A stretch of 64,000 bases of DNA from Nitrospirota bacterium (GTDB lineage Bacteria > Nitrospirota > Thermodesulfovibrionia > Thermodesulfovibrionales > UBA6898), in contig JACRLQ010000024.1 in NCBI GenBank assembly GCA_016215155.1, positions 1 to 64,000 on the forward strand. The letters are read 5' to 3'. Every line of letters begins with the position of its first letter. Position 1 is the stretch's first letter. Positions 36,271-46,110 of this stretch are shown piece by piece. Position numbers and translations under genes: made by a program. The notes beneath the pieces are model-generated. The model saw nothing but the letters and a program-made list of their open reading frames with translations, did no database searches and was not told the DNA's origin.

Positions 36271-37512
36271 ATGACCGATCTCGACCATATACTTCTAAAG
36301 TGCCCGGCAGACGATGCTCAGCAGCAAAAAATGCTTGAGGAGAAATACGGGTTGAGAGGGGCAAAGGATGTTGACGGCGCGGTTATTTTCGGCGCGGCCA
36401 GGCTGGGCGCTCATCTCGCCGGTTTACTGGGGAATATGGGCGTCAGGGTAGCAGGATTTTCCGACAATGATCCGGCGCGGTGGTATAGCATATACTGCGG
36501 ACTGCCCGTACTGCCCCCAAAAAGCCTGGACCGGCATCAGCCGGTCATCATCGCGTCAAAGTTCGTAAAGGATATCTTCTCCGCACTTTTAAAGCAGGGG
36601 GCCAAGAGGCTGATCCCTCATTATATTCTGTCTGTCCTCTTCCCTGAAGATTTCTCCTCTGCCTTTCATCGTCTCTCCGCGGACACGGTCAGATCGGCAG
36701 AGAAAAGCATCAGGGAAGTCATGTTATTCCTCTCCGATCAACCCTCAAGAGATCTTTATCTTAGTATCCTGAAATTCAGGATTACCCTCGACCCGATGGA
36801 CCTTCCTGACCCGACCCCGGGACAATATTTCCCAGGCGATTTCTGGTCTCTTTCCGGGCAGGAAGTTTTTGTCGATGTGGGAGCCTGCACGGGCGATACC
36901 ATGACGGATTTCCTGCGCCATACAAAAGGAGCTTTCGCGAGGTACTTCGCTTTGGAACCTGACCCGAAAAACATGGTCGAACTCAAAAAAGCGGTACCGG
37001 AGGACCTCGAAAAGCAGATCGTGGCGTTACCTTATGGGGCCGGAGAGCGGAGGCATAAGGCTAACTTCATTGCGGACGCAGGAGGGGAATCAAGGATTTC
37101 CGAGGGCGGGGCGCTCAGCGTTGACATCGTCTCCCTCGATGAGCTTCTGAGGACAGAAGCTGTCAGCACAATAAAAATCGATGTTGAAGGATATGAAAAA
37201 GAGGTGCTTTCAGGAGCGAAAGGTATCATTGGTGAAAGAAGCCCTAAACTCGCGGTATCTGTCTACCACAAGCTCCAGGATATATGGGAGTTACCTATCT
37301 GGATCAGAGCATGTAACGGAGGGTACAGGTTTTATCTCCGTCATCACACTGAAGAAATATACGACACGGTACTTTACTGTGTGCCGGATACGGGATCTGA
37401 ATCTCAAAGAGATACGAAACGAACAAAAGAGAACACGTCGACCCCTTTTAATAAGGCTTCGGCAGGCCACCCCCCCCGGGCGTCAGCATCCTTTCTAAAG
37501 GCGCGCCTGTGA
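36271..37512 (+). CDS. FkbM-family methyltransferase with N-terminal Rossmann-like domain
   Basis: This 413-aa protein starts with a nucleotide-binding-like domain (AVIFGAARLGAHLAGLLGN, residues 37-55; VAGFSDNDPARW). This resembles the C-terminal domain of the next gene's product. The FkbM methyltransferase follows at about 190-350: VFVDVGACTGDTMTDFL is motif I, and IKIDVEGYEKEVLSGA is the family signature. It probably O-methylates a sugar in the surface polymer. The last 40 residues are Lys/Ser/Thr/Pro-rich and look like an unstructured tail. It overlaps the next gene by four bases. Confidence 0.88.
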   Translation: MTDLDHILLKCPADDAQQQKMLEEKYGLRGAKDVDGAVIFGAARLGAHLAGLLGNMGVRVAGFSDNDPARWYSIYCGLPVLPPKSLDRHQPVIIASKFVKDIFSALLKQGAKRLIPHYILSVLFPEDFSSAFHRLSADTVRSAEKSIREVMLFLSDQPSRDLYLSILKFRITLDPMDLPDPTPGQYFPGDFWSLSGQEVFVDVGACTGDTMTDFLRHTKGAFARYFALEPDPKNMVELKKAVPEDLEKQIVALPYGAGERRHKANFIADAGGESRISEGGALSVDIVSLDELLRTEAVSTIKIDVEGYEKEVLSGAKGIIGERSPKLAVSVYHKLQDIWELPIWIRACNGGYRFYLRHHTEEIYDTVLYCVPDTGSESQRDTKRTKENTSTPFNKASAGHPPRASASFLKARL

Positions 37513-38705
37513 TCCTCCATAAAGATCGCGACTGTCCGGTCTGCGGAAGTAAAAGGAAAGACATAATTTTTCATCAGGATTTTACAAATGTATCCGGAGG
37601 CACGCTTCTCACGGGCTACGACGTGGTCATATGTCTTGGTTGCGGGTTCGGTTACGCCGACGGCCTGCCGGAACAGGCTGAATTCGATTCATACTATGAA
37701 CAGATGTCAAAGTACGAATATGAATACCTGGATGGGGAACAGTCTGATTTCGATGCCAGGCGTTTTCCTGTTGCTGCTGATTTCATCAGGTCCCTCCTTC
37801 CGGATCTTCAGGCCAGGGTCCTGGATATCGGGTGTTCCAACGGGGGATTGCTTCATGCCTTGCAGCGGACGGGGTACACCAATATCATGGGGTTGGATCC
37901 CTCGCCTGTCTGTGTCCGGAATGTTGAGCGTCTGTACGGTATTCCGGTTACAGCCGGCACCCTGTCGCACCTTCCTCCTGAACTTGGACTTTTCGACTGC
38001 GTATTTCTAGGGGCCGTGCTTGAGCATGTCCGTGAACTTAAAACAGCGCTTGGTCAGACCAGGAGTCTCCTGAAACCCGGGGGTCTGCTCTATGTGGAAG
38101 TGCCGGATATCACCCGTTTCACCTGTTCCCCGGATGCTCCCTTTCAGGAGTTCAGCATCGAACATATCAATTACTTTTCCGTCGTATCCCTCAAGAACCT
38201 TTTGATATCAGAAGGGTTTGACATGATACGATCATCGCAGACCACAACAATGCTGGGCAACAACATTATTTCTCCTGAACTCAAGGCGATGTTCCGCATG
38301 GTTGACATTCCTTCATGCCCCACGATCACTCAGGATACCGAGACAAAACGCATATTGACGGAATACATCGGCAACTCACGCGGGGTCGAAACCCGCATCC
38401 ATATGGCCATCGCCCCCTGGGTCGAAAACCGGAAACCGATCATTGTCTGGGGCGTAGGCACTCATACACAGCGTCTACTGGCTACCAGCGGACTTGCCCA
38501 GGCCAGCATCCAGGCCTTCGTCGACTCTAATCCCCGTTACCAGGGCAAGCTCATTTACGGCCTGCCCATTCTGCCGCCTTTGGCCCTGAAGGAACGCGGC
38601 GAGCCAATTCTGATATCCAGCCGTTTTTTTCAAAAAGAGATAGAACATCAGATACGAGACGAACTGGGGCTCGGGAATGAGCTGATACTGCTTTATGATG
38701 TTTAG
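37509..38705 (+). CDS. SAM-dependent C-methyltransferase-like protein
   Basis: This 398-aa protein has an N-terminal zinc-ribbon-like start (DCPVCGSKRKD, and later CLGCGFGYAD), a class I SAM domain with VLDIGCSNGGLLHAL (about 97-111) and VFLGAVLEHV, and a C-terminal domain with IIVWGVGTHTQRLL and VDSNPRYQGK. This is the layout of sugar C-methyltransferases of the TylC3/NovU type. GTG start overlaps the preceding stop (GTGA). It probably methylates a keto-sugar nucleotide made by the locus. Confidence 0.85.
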   Translation: MILHKDRDCPVCGSKRKDIIFHQDFTNVSGGTLLTGYDVVICLGCGFGYADGLPEQAEFDSYYEQMSKYEYEYLDGEQSDFDARRFPVAADFIRSLLPDLQARVLDIGCSNGGLLHALQRTGYTNIMGLDPSPVCVRNVERLYGIPVTAGTLSHLPPELGLFDCVFLGAVLEHVRELKTALGQTRSLLKPGGLLYVEVPDITRFTCSPDAPFQEFSIEHINYFSVVSLKNLLISEGFDMIRSSQTTTMLGNNIISPELKAMFRMVDIPSCPTITQDTETKRILTEYIGNSRGVETRIHMAIAPWVENRKPIIVWGVGTHTQRLLATSGLAQASIQAFVDSNPRYQGKLIYGLPILPPLALKERGEPILISSRFFQKEIEHQIRDELGLGNELILLYDV

Positions 38706-38847
38706 CTTATGTCGTGCCGCAGGTCCGAAGAACCATGGCTACCTGCGCAATTGATTAATATGCACAGTGACATCAACGTTCAATAAATGAGATAATAATC
38801 GATAGATTTTATCGCTATTGAGAGCATATGAACCTGAGGGAGAAACC

Positions 38848-39786
38848 ATGAAACTTATAAGTATTTTGACCCCCTGCTACAATGAAGAAGACAACATACG
38901 CAATGTCTATACCAGGGTCAAAGAAATTATCTCCGGTCTCCGCAATTACCGCTATGAACATATTTTTATCGACAACTCATCCAGGGACAGGACTGTCCCG
39001 ATATTAAAAGAAATAGCGGCGCAAGATAAAAACGTGAAGGTCATTGTGAATATGAAGAATTTCGGCGTATACCGATCTCCTATTCACGGACTTTTTCAGA
39101 CGCGTGGTGATGCGGTTATTCCCCTGGCCGCGGACTTCCAGGACCCTCCGGAGCTGATCTCCGAGTTCGTTAAGAAATGGGAAGAGGGATATAAGATAGT
39201 TGCAGCCGTAAAGAGCCAGTCTTTGGAGTCCCCGATCATGAGGGGGCTGCGGAATATTTATTACAGGACTATATCCTACCTCTCGGAAGATTCGGAGCAG
39301 ATAAGAAATTTTACCGGCTACGGTCTTTATGACAGGGAGGTGATCGAACTAATAAAGAGCACCGGCGATCACTATCCATACGTTCGGGGACTGATCGGCG
39401 ATATGGGCTACGATGTTGCCCGCGTGGAATACACGCGCCCGGTCAGGAAGTTTGGATTATCGAAAAACAGTCTTTATGACCTTTATGGCCAGGCAATGAA
39501 CGGCATCACCCACCACTCGAAGATACCCCTGCGTCTGGCGACATTTGTCGGCTTTTTTATGTCTTTCATCAGCATGATGCTGGCATTTGCCTATGGAATC
39601 TATAAACTTATCTACTGGCAGAGTTTTACCCTGGGCCTGGCACCCCTTGTTATAGGACTCTTTTTCTTTGCCAGCGTCCAGTTGATATCCCTCGGCATCA
39701 TCGGTGAGTATATAGGGGCGATTTACAGTCGTCTCTTCCAGCGCTGGCTTGTAATCGAGAAAGAACGGATCAACTTTGATAAATGA
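38848..39786 (+). CDS. Glycosyltransferase family 2, GtrB/DPM1-like
   Basis: This 312-aa protein has the GT2 start SILTPCYNEEDNI, the DNSSRD segment and ADFQDPPELI (catalytic DxD-like). Two transmembrane helices follow near the C-terminus (about 228-300). This is the polyprenyl-phosphate sugar transferase (GtrB/ArnC) layout. The ATG at 38848 has GAGGGAG upstream and is preferred over one ten codons earlier. A GtrA-like gene overlaps the end, so the pair may make and flip a lipid-linked sugar used outside the cytoplasm. Confidence 0.9.
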   Translation: MKLISILTPCYNEEDNIRNVYTRVKEIISGLRNYRYEHIFIDNSSRDRTVPILKEIAAQDKNVKVIVNMKNFGVYRSPIHGLFQTRGDAVIPLAADFQDPPELISEFVKKWEEGYKIVAAVKSQSLESPIMRGLRNIYYRTISYLSEDSEQIRNFTGYGLYDREVIELIKSTGDHYPYVRGLIGDMGYDVARVEYTRPVRKFGLSKNSLYDLYGQAMNGITHHSKIPLRLATFVGFFMSFISMMLAFAYGIYKLIYWQSFTLGLAPLVIGLFFFASVQLISLGIIGEYIGAIYSRLFQRWLVIEKERINFDK

Positions 39787-40180
39787 CTCTCTCCTTAGGG
39801 CTTATAACAGCAGGCCCCTGCGTTTCCTGGTCACGGGAGGATGGAATACGGCATTTTCCTATATTTCAACGGCGGTCCTTTATTATTTTTTTTCAGATAA
39901 ATTTCATTATATGGTTATTGTTGTATTTTCATCGGTAATTAATATTACACAGGCCTATCTGACCCACAAATTTATCGTCTTCAAAACAAAGGGCAACTAT
40001 CTAAAGGAATATCTGAGATACTATGTCGTATACGCAGTCCCCATGGGATTGGGGTTCCTGTTTTTTCCGGTCTTTATCGATATATTTAAACTAAATTTTT
40101 ATGTTACCCAGGCAATATTGACCTTTATTACAGTTATCATAAGCTGGTTTGGGCATAAAAATGTGTCGTTCAGGACATAA
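39776..40180 (+). CDS. GtrA-family membrane protein
   Basis: This 134-aa protein has four predicted transmembrane helices. It begins with the GtrA signature RFLVTGGWNTAFSYI and ends KNVSFRT, typical of the family. GtrA proteins are thought to flip polyprenyl-linked sugars. It uses a TTG start inside the end of the GT2 gene, showing translational coupling. Confidence 0.88.
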   Translation: MINDSLLRAYNSRPLRFLVTGGWNTAFSYISTAVLYYFFSDKFHYMVIVVFSSVINITQAYLTHKFIVFKTKGNYLKEYLRYYVVYAVPMGLGFLFFPVFIDIFKLNFYVTQAILTFITVIISWFGHKNVSFRT

Positions 40181-40205
40181 CTTAATGGAAGCGGCGTTGT
40201 AGCAG

Positions 40206-40724
40206 ATGACCGACCTGGACGATGCAATCCAAAGACTTGAGTCCTTTATTCTGAACCCGGGGCAGGGACTTCCTCAAGAGGTTTTTTTGTTTGTTTCCCG
40301 CATCACGCCCATGATCAATGCAGACCTTCTGATAAAAGACGACCTAGGCAGGACATTGCTGACATGGAGAGATGACGGTTACTCCTCCCCGGGGTGGCAT
40401 ATCCCAGGCGGCATTATCAGATATAAGGAGAGTTTTGCCGGACGTGTTCAGAAAACGGCGATAAAGGAACTCGGGGTGGGGGTAGAGTTTAAGCCGACGC
40501 CTCTTGCTATAAATGAATTCATAACGCCTGAAATGAAAAACAGGGGGCACTTCATATCCCTGCTTTTCGACTGTGTCCTGACAGGACTTCCGGACGAAAA
40601 ATTAAAATGCGGGGGGGGCCTTCCCACCAGCGGACAGTGGATGTGGCATGAGCGATGTCCCGACAATATAATTGCGGTCCATGGTATTTACAAAACTTTT
40701 ATTGATGGAAAGAGTCCGGGATGA
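40206..40724 (+). CDS. Nudix-fold protein, GDP-mannose mannosyl hydrolase-like
   Basis: This 172-aa protein has the segment SPGWHIPGGIIRYKESFAGR and then a Nudix box whose central RE is replaced by KT (KTAIKELGV). The usual EExG glutamates are reduced to KELG. This modified box is the hallmark of GDP-mannose mannosyl hydrolases (Gmm), which act at the sugar carbon instead of the diphosphate. The substrate is probably an NDP-sugar of this cluster. It overlaps the next gene by four bases (ATGA). Confidence 0.82.
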   Translation: MTDLDDAIQRLESFILNPGQGLPQEVFLFVSRITPMINADLLIKDDLGRTLLTWRDDGYSSPGWHIPGGIIRYKESFAGRVQKTAIKELGVGVEFKPTPLAINEFITPEMKNRGHFISLLFDCVLTGLPDEKLKCGGGLPTSGQWMWHERCPDNIIAVHGIYKTFIDGKSPG

Positions 40725-42607
40725 ACTGGCGCTCAGTTGTCGGATCAAGAATTGTGAATGTCACCGCGCTGTCGTTTTTTTGTTCCATTTTCCTGTTGTT
40801 CATAATGCCTGTGTGGGACGTGGATTTCCCCTGGCACTTAAAGACAGGAGAATACATTGCACAACATCATGAGATCCCCAAGGCGGACCCTTTTACTTAC
40901 GCCTCAAACGGGAGTATAGTCGAAAAATTTATTCTCTCGAATTACTGGCTTGCCCAGGTATTTTTTTATTTCATATTCCTTAAAACGGGGCCATTGGGCA
41001 TTATAATTATGAGGGCATCCCTGCTTACGGCAATCATAATTATTTTATGGCGGTCGATGAAAGACGCGCCGCTTGTGCTGAAGACCGTGCTTCTTTATTT
41101 TACCGCGGTCCTGTTCCTCATGTATTCAGGGGAGCGGCCCCAGCTTTTTTCTTTTCTGTTTTCTTTGGTCACGATAGCGCTTCTCGAAAAATACAGGAAG
41201 AACAACTCTGTAAAATCCCTGTTTTTTGTTCCGCTTGTGATGCTCCTCTGGTCCAATACGCACGGCGGCTTCATTTTTGGGGACTTTCTCATCGTTGTTG
41301 TCTGTGTTTCAGAAACAATTAAATATTTTTTCCTGAAAAAATATACGGCATCGTTGACCCAACGACATATGCTGATGCTGCTTGGCGCCGGCCTTATTTC
41401 GATCGTAATATCGGGTCTTAACCCTAATGGCTATTACGCCCTCACGTTTGCCATAGATTCAGGCAGTCAAAATCATATGATCATCAGAGAGTACATTTCT
41501 CCTTTCGCAGAAACCCAGGGCAGCCTCGCCAATAGAAATAATTTTATATACTGGGCTGTTGTGGGGTACTGCCTCATCCTCCTTGCCCTTAATCTCAGGC
41601 GGATCGACCTTACTCATCTGGCTTTGGTCCTTTCCACCCTTGGTGTGTCTTTGACAGCGGTCAGATATGTTCCTTTTTTCATTATGACGGGGCTATTCAT
41701 AAGTGGCGACTACAGGTTCGGCATCGGAGATTTCCGTGGACTCGCCGTCTTAAAAAAAGCGGTCCCGGCGTTAAATATTGCGCTTCTCGCCGTTGTTGTC
41801 GTTTTCTGTGGGTACCGCATACATCTGCTGCCTGACAAATTGTCCCTCTCGGCCATGGGCGAATCGACACTGCACTGCGAAAAGGCCGCCGTATTCATTA
41901 AGGACGAGATCCGGGAAGGCAAAATCTTCAACTCCCCTTCCACAGGGGGTTACCTCATACTAAGTCTCTTTCCCCAATTCAAGGTTTTTACGGACACCAG
42001 AGCATATAATCCACAGAATCTGATCGAAACCGAGGCTGTCAGTGCCGCCTCTAGATGGGAAGGTGACAGGGCGGGCATATGGGAGACGTTCACCGGGCTA
42101 TTGCCCAAAACATACGGGACTTTGGTTGTCAAAACCGGTGCAAAACCTGGAAACCCTCGACAAAAAGAGCTATGGGCTGAAATCCTGGACAGGCATAAAA
42201 TTGATATTATTGTGCATGAGGCCTGTAGCCTGGTATCAGGTGATCTCTATCACCTGCCTCTTCGTCTCATCGCGTGTGATCAGTGGAAGCTCGTCTATCT
42301 CGATGGCCGGGTGCTGATATACGTAAGAAATGTGCCCAAATACAGGGAACTTATAGCTAAGTATCAACTCGATAAAAACAATGTTTATGACGAAATAGGT
42401 ATGGAGAGCATGAATGGACTCAATACCTCCCATTCATCGTTCTATTCTAACATCGCCTTTGCTCTTATGATGAAGGGAGGACCGGACGCTAGTGTGCAGG
42501 AATTTATCGATCATGCGCTTTATCTGAACCCCAAAGACGTAATGGCGTCATCCCTCACCGCCTTAATGCAGATCAAAGCCCGCGCGACTTCAAATCCATC
42601 AAGGTAA
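40721..42607 (+). CDS. Large polytopic membrane protein, GT-C-like (paralogue 1)
   Basis: This 628-aa protein has about ten to twelve transmembrane helices in residues 1-400 and a soluble C-terminal part. A conserved early motif, DVDFPWHLKTGEYIAQH..IPKADPF, resembles the first outer loop of GT-C glycosyltransferases using lipid-linked sugar donors. SNYWLAQVFFYF and MYSGERPQLFSF are also shared with the paralogue at 42847. A role as an outer-face glycosyltransferase fed by the GtrB/GtrA pair is inference. No database name is assigned. Confidence 0.75.
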   Translation: MNWRSVVGSRIVNVTALSFFCSIFLLFIMPVWDVDFPWHLKTGEYIAQHHEIPKADPFTYASNGSIVEKFILSNYWLAQVFFYFIFLKTGPLGIIIMRASLLTAIIIILWRSMKDAPLVLKTVLLYFTAVLFLMYSGERPQLFSFLFSLVTIALLEKYRKNNSVKSLFFVPLVMLLWSNTHGGFIFGDFLIVVVCVSETIKYFFLKKYTASLTQRHMLMLLGAGLISIVISGLNPNGYYALTFAIDSGSQNHMIIREYISPFAETQGSLANRNNFIYWAVVGYCLILLALNLRRIDLTHLALVLSTLGVSLTAVRYVPFFIMTGLFISGDYRFGIGDFRGLAVLKKAVPALNIALLAVVVVFCGYRIHLLPDKLSLSAMGESTLHCEKAAVFIKDEIREGKIFNSPSTGGYLILSLFPQFKVFTDTRAYNPQNLIETEAVSAASRWEGDRAGIWETFTGLLPKTYGTLVVKTGAKPGNPRQKELWAEILDRHKIDIIVHEACSLVSGDLYHLPLRLIACDQWKLVYLDGRVLIYVRNVPKYRELIAKYQLDKNNVYDEIGMESMNGLNTSHSSFYSNIAFALMMKGGPDASVQEFIDHALYLNPKDVMASSLTALMQIKARATSNPSR

Positions 42608-42671
42608 CGCGCAAATGCGATTTCGTAAATGTTTTTGCAGAACGGAAACTATTAACTCGGCGACTATACAA

Positions 42672-42743
42672 GTCATCCTGAACGAAGAGCAGGATCTCGT
42701 AACCGCATGAAAAGACGAGATTCTTCGCGTTGCTCAGAATGAC
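42672..42743. repeat. 72-bp imperfect palindrome between the paralogues
   Basis: It begins GTCATCCTGAACGAAGAGCA and ends with the near-inverse (...TTGCTCAGAATGAC). It would fold into a long hairpin. It is the kind of dispersed intergenic palindrome seen in many bacteria. It lies in the 240-base gap between the two paralogous membrane genes. Confidence 0.65.
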
Positions 42744-42846
42744 ATAATTGAGATGTTTGCCTGCCGGTTGAATAATATATAAACTGTACAATTCTGGTAT
42801 GTTCCAATAGTTGCCGCAGCCATAACCTAATGTGTTATTATGACCA

Positions 42847-44742
42847 ATGTCATCTAGATTGTCCAAGGTCATCGCCCTCTTTTTTATGTTTGCAGTGGCC
42901 CTCTCTTTCCTATGGCCGATATTCGACATTGATTTCCCATGGCACGTAAAAACCGGGGAATATATTTATACACATGGGGAGATCCCAAAGAGCGACCCCT
43001 TCACGATCGGGTCCAACGGAAGCCCTACTGAAAAATTCATCCTCTCTCAGTACTGGCTGGCCCAGGTCTTATTCTACATTCTTTTTAAAGCCTATGGTCC
43101 TATTGCGATCGTTTTGATAAAAAGTCTGATATTTACCTCATTAATTGCAATTCTTTGGGCTTCGATGAAAGAGACACCTGTTGTCATAACTGCAGCAGTT
43201 CTTTACGTAGCCGTGATGATCTTAATGAATTATACAGGTGAACGGCCCCAGCTTTTTTCATTTCTTTTTGCCCTGCTGACTATTGTCATACTGGAAAGAT
43301 ACCGGCTTGACGGCTCAAGAAGCGCCCTTTTTTTTCTTCCTATTGTAATGCTTATCTGGGCCAACTGCCATGGCGGCTTCATCCTTGGCAACGTCCTTAT
43401 AGCGCTCGCCTGCTCCTCCGAAACCATAAAGTATCTATTGTTCAGAAGATACACTAGCCCTCTAAATGACAAGCAGTTGATGCTCCTCCTGTTTACAGGC
43501 CTGTTTTCCATTCTCATATCGTACCTCAATCCGAATTCTCATTACGCTTACAGCTTCGCCATCGGAGGAATCGGCCCCGCGAGTCAGATAATGGAATATC
43601 AGACCCCGCTTGCCGAAACACTTGGGGCGTTTGCAAAAAACGCCAATTTTTTATACTGGTCTCTTATGGGGTACGTCCTTGTCATTTTGGCGCTCAATCT
43701 CAGAAAAACTGACATTACACACCTGGCACTGGTTTCCTTTACGTTAGCGCTCTCCTTGACTGCTGTGCGGTATGTTCCTTTTTTTGTACTTTGCGGGGTT
43801 ATTATCGCCGGTCGTTATACTTCAGGCATAGGAGCTTCTCTTCGTTACAGACACAAAGAAAAGGTCGTTTTGCTGCTCAACATCGCAGTGTTGATAGCGG
43901 TAATGATCTGGGCGGGAGGGAAAATCAAGAGCTGGCCCGGATTTAGCAACCTCTCAAAAATTGGGTGGGTAAGGTTTAATCCTCAGAGCGCAGCCGTGTT
44001 CATCAATCAAAACATCGAAAAGGCTAATATCTTCAATTCCCACAATACCGGAAGTTGGCTGATCTTCGGGCTTTACCCCAAATTCAGACTTTTTATGGAT
44101 ACCAGGGCATATAACTCCAAACTTTCCGCTCTGACCACTAATATTTCATTCGCGGTCGACGCAGAATATGATGCCACGAGCACAACGGATGCTCTTGGAG
44201 AACTTCTGCCCAAAGATTACGGGACTATAAAGATCGGTGTCGGACAACCCCCCGCATCCGGTAAAACCCCTATAAAACGGGGTGGACATACTCCTTTCTG
44301 GCGTGAACAGCTTTTAAAATACGATATAGACTTGATCATACATGAGGGGACGAACTATTTCACCGGTGAAATATACCCGCTTCCTCTGAGGCTCATCAAG
44401 GATGACGAATGGAAGCTTATTTACCTCGACGGCAGAGTCCTGATTTTTGTGCGTGATGTGCCACGGTTCAGGGACGTGATTGAACGCTTCAGTCTCGATA
44501 AATCCAAGGTCTACGACGAAATCGGAATGGAAAATAGCCCTAAACTTGGCAGCGCGCATGCGGGTGTTTATTCCAGCCTTGCCTTCGCACTTTTGATGAA
44601 AGGCACTTCTGATGACGCTACTGTAAGGAAGTACATCAAACAGGCGCTTTATCTTGACCCTAACCATCTGGTGGCCAACTACCTGCAGGGATTTATGGCC
44701 TTAAAGGACAAAAAATTAAATACCACGAAAGAAAACGAATAA
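42847..44742 (+). CDS. Large polytopic membrane protein, GT-C-like (paralogue 2)
   Basis: This 631-aa protein is colinear with the one at 40721-42607. Shared blocks include DIDFPWHVKTGEYI, SQYWLAQVLFYI, NYTGERPQLFSFLFALLT, TAVRYVPFF, DTRAYN and a C-terminal WKLIYLDGRVLIFVRDVP. A tandem duplication of an ancestral gene is clear; identity is moderate, so it is not recent. The C-terminal region contains a TPR-like end (AFALLMKG..., YIKQALYLDPNHLVANYLQG). Function as for paralogue 1. Confidence 0.75.
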   Translation: MSSRLSKVIALFFMFAVALSFLWPIFDIDFPWHVKTGEYIYTHGEIPKSDPFTIGSNGSPTEKFILSQYWLAQVLFYILFKAYGPIAIVLIKSLIFTSLIAILWASMKETPVVITAAVLYVAVMILMNYTGERPQLFSFLFALLTIVILERYRLDGSRSALFFLPIVMLIWANCHGGFILGNVLIALACSSETIKYLLFRRYTSPLNDKQLMLLLFTGLFSILISYLNPNSHYAYSFAIGGIGPASQIMEYQTPLAETLGAFAKNANFLYWSLMGYVLVILALNLRKTDITHLALVSFTLALSLTAVRYVPFFVLCGVIIAGRYTSGIGASLRYRHKEKVVLLLNIAVLIAVMIWAGGKIKSWPGFSNLSKIGWVRFNPQSAAVFINQNIEKANIFNSHNTGSWLIFGLYPKFRLFMDTRAYNSKLSALTTNISFAVDAEYDATSTTDALGELLPKDYGTIKIGVGQPPASGKTPIKRGGHTPFWREQLLKYDIDLIIHEGTNYFTGEIYPLPLRLIKDDEWKLIYLDGRVLIFVRDVPRFRDVIERFSLDKSKVYDEIGMENSPKLGSAHAGVYSSLAFALLMKGTSDDATVRKYIKQALYLDPNHLVANYLQGFMALKDKKLNTTKENE

Positions 44743-44761
44743 AAAGCCTGATAATTTCACC

Positions 44762-45300
44762 TTATCTCCGGCAGGGGTCCATCACAAGGGAAGAGAAAGT
44801 ACGATTCCGAATGGACCAAACGGACGATAACTCTTTTGGCGCAACAATAAAATGTTTTTGAGATGCGACGATCTTTGAATATATCACAGTGCCGGTACTA
44901 TTTACGGCAACAATCCCAACAGACTCAGCATTGCCATACATACCTTTCTGCCCACTTCCAGGGGCGGACGTATACGTCCACAGGTTCATGCACAGGTTCC
45001 ACGGCGATCTTTCGCGACGGGCGGTATTCTTATAGGCATTTGCACACCACTGACTTAATAGCGGCATTTGTGAGGTCGCCCTATCGACGACTCAGTTGAA
45101 GTTGGCATCGCATTCTATGGCGTCTTGATTTACGCTGCGCGCCCAAACAAGTCATGTCCGTATTTCGTAAGTGGCCGACCTTATCGGTGCGGCCTTTTTT
45201 GACCTTTCCTGCATGCCAATATACCCGGGGATGGCAACGACAATCAGAAGGTCTATAAGGGCAGGACCATTTCGATTACGTAAGGCGGATGTATAACCAT
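44762..45300 (-). pseudogene. Decayed type IV pilin gene
   Basis: On the minus strand, rc of about 45155-45270 encodes LIDLLIVVAI fused directly to PGYIGMQERSKKAAPIRSA, then a stop. Compared with the intact pilin at 45433, six to eight residues of the helix and the leader are lost. Farther on, in another frame (45067 to 44762), come SPWNLCMNLWTYTS and a GTVIYSKIVA segment that fit the intact pilin's C-terminal half (SPWNANSLLFTYS). The copy is broken by deletion and frame loss. It accounts for the 690-base gap before the intact gene. Confidence 0.7.
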
Positions 45301-45370
45301 GTTTGCAGGACGTTTTCCTTTGTCTAAAGTCTCTAGTGCCGGCCTGGTCCTTGATACTCCCTTATCGTAA

Positions 45371-45400
45371 GATGGGCGCGAAAATGTGTTCGCGCCCATC
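45371..45400 (-). terminator. Strong hairpin downstream of pilA
   Basis: A perfect 12-bp stem, GATGGGCGCGAA (45371-45382) with TTCGCGCCCATC (45389-45400), has a six-base loop. It lies about 30 bases after the pilA stop on the minus strand. The T-run after it is poor, so it may protect mRNA as much as end it. Confidence 0.6.
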
Positions 45401-45432
45401 CTCAAAACGACTACAGATCAGCGAACTAGACG

Positions 45433-45951
45433 CTAATCAGAACTGATGACCTTTTCCATCAGAGGAGACCCGCCGTCCATGGAAAACGCACTGATATAGA
45501 TAAGGTTAGAACCACTATCATAAACGTTGATCGTGCCGCTCACGGCTGTCGTAGAATACGTAAAAAGCAAGCTATTCGCATTCCAAGGACTTGCTTCTGC
45601 CTTGCCGGCTGCCGGACCTCTCTTGGCTGATACATATTTATTACCGGCCCCTATGCCAGCGAGGGCTGAATTGGTTAAATCACCTGAGTCGACTATGCCG
45701 TTCATGTTGGTGTCAACTTCTCTCGCGTCTGGTTGTGAACTCTTTGCAGACTGGAGCCAGCTCTGGAGTTCAGGGACAGAGGATGTGGCGGACCTGGTTA
45801 TCGCGCCTTTTTTCGACTTCTCCTGCATACCGATATAGCCCGGTATAGCGATAGCGGCAAGGATACCGATGATCGCAACAACTATCAGGAGTTCGATGAG
45901 GGTGAAGCCTCTTTCGTCCCTGACCTTCATTTTGTTAATTGCCTGAAACAT
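45433..45951 (-). CDS. pilA: Type IVa major pilin
   Basis: This 172-aa prepilin has a 15-residue leader (MFQAINKMKVRDERG), cleavage G/F, and the helix FTLIELLIVVAIIGILAAIA with Glu5. The mature protein is about 157 aa; no C-terminal cysteine pair is seen. The ATG at 45951 follows AAGGAGG at good spacing; an upstream in-frame ATG (46020) is less likely. A sigma-54-like promoter lies about 160 bases upstream and a long hairpin follows the stop. It is probably the main pilus subunit. A broken homologue is immediately downstream. Confidence 0.92.
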   Translation of the reverse strand: MFQAINKMKVRDERGFTLIELLIVVAIIGILAAIAIPGYIGMQEKSKKGAITRSATSSVPELQSWLQSAKSSQPDAREVDTNMNGIVDSGDLTNSALAGIGAGNKYVSAKRGPAAGKAEASPWNANSLLFTYSTTAVSGTINVYDSGSNLIYISAFSMDGGSPLMEKVISSD

Positions 45952-46110
45952 TTTTTCCTCCTTAATTACTTTACTCAATTCCGAATTTGTCTTCATTGGC
46001 AGGAATCCCGCCGTTTCCATACTATTACTTGATTTTTTCAGTTACTCGCACCGTTACTAGGGAAATCACCTCCTCAATTTCGTTGTAAACCGCTCTCTGC
46101 ACATTAACAT

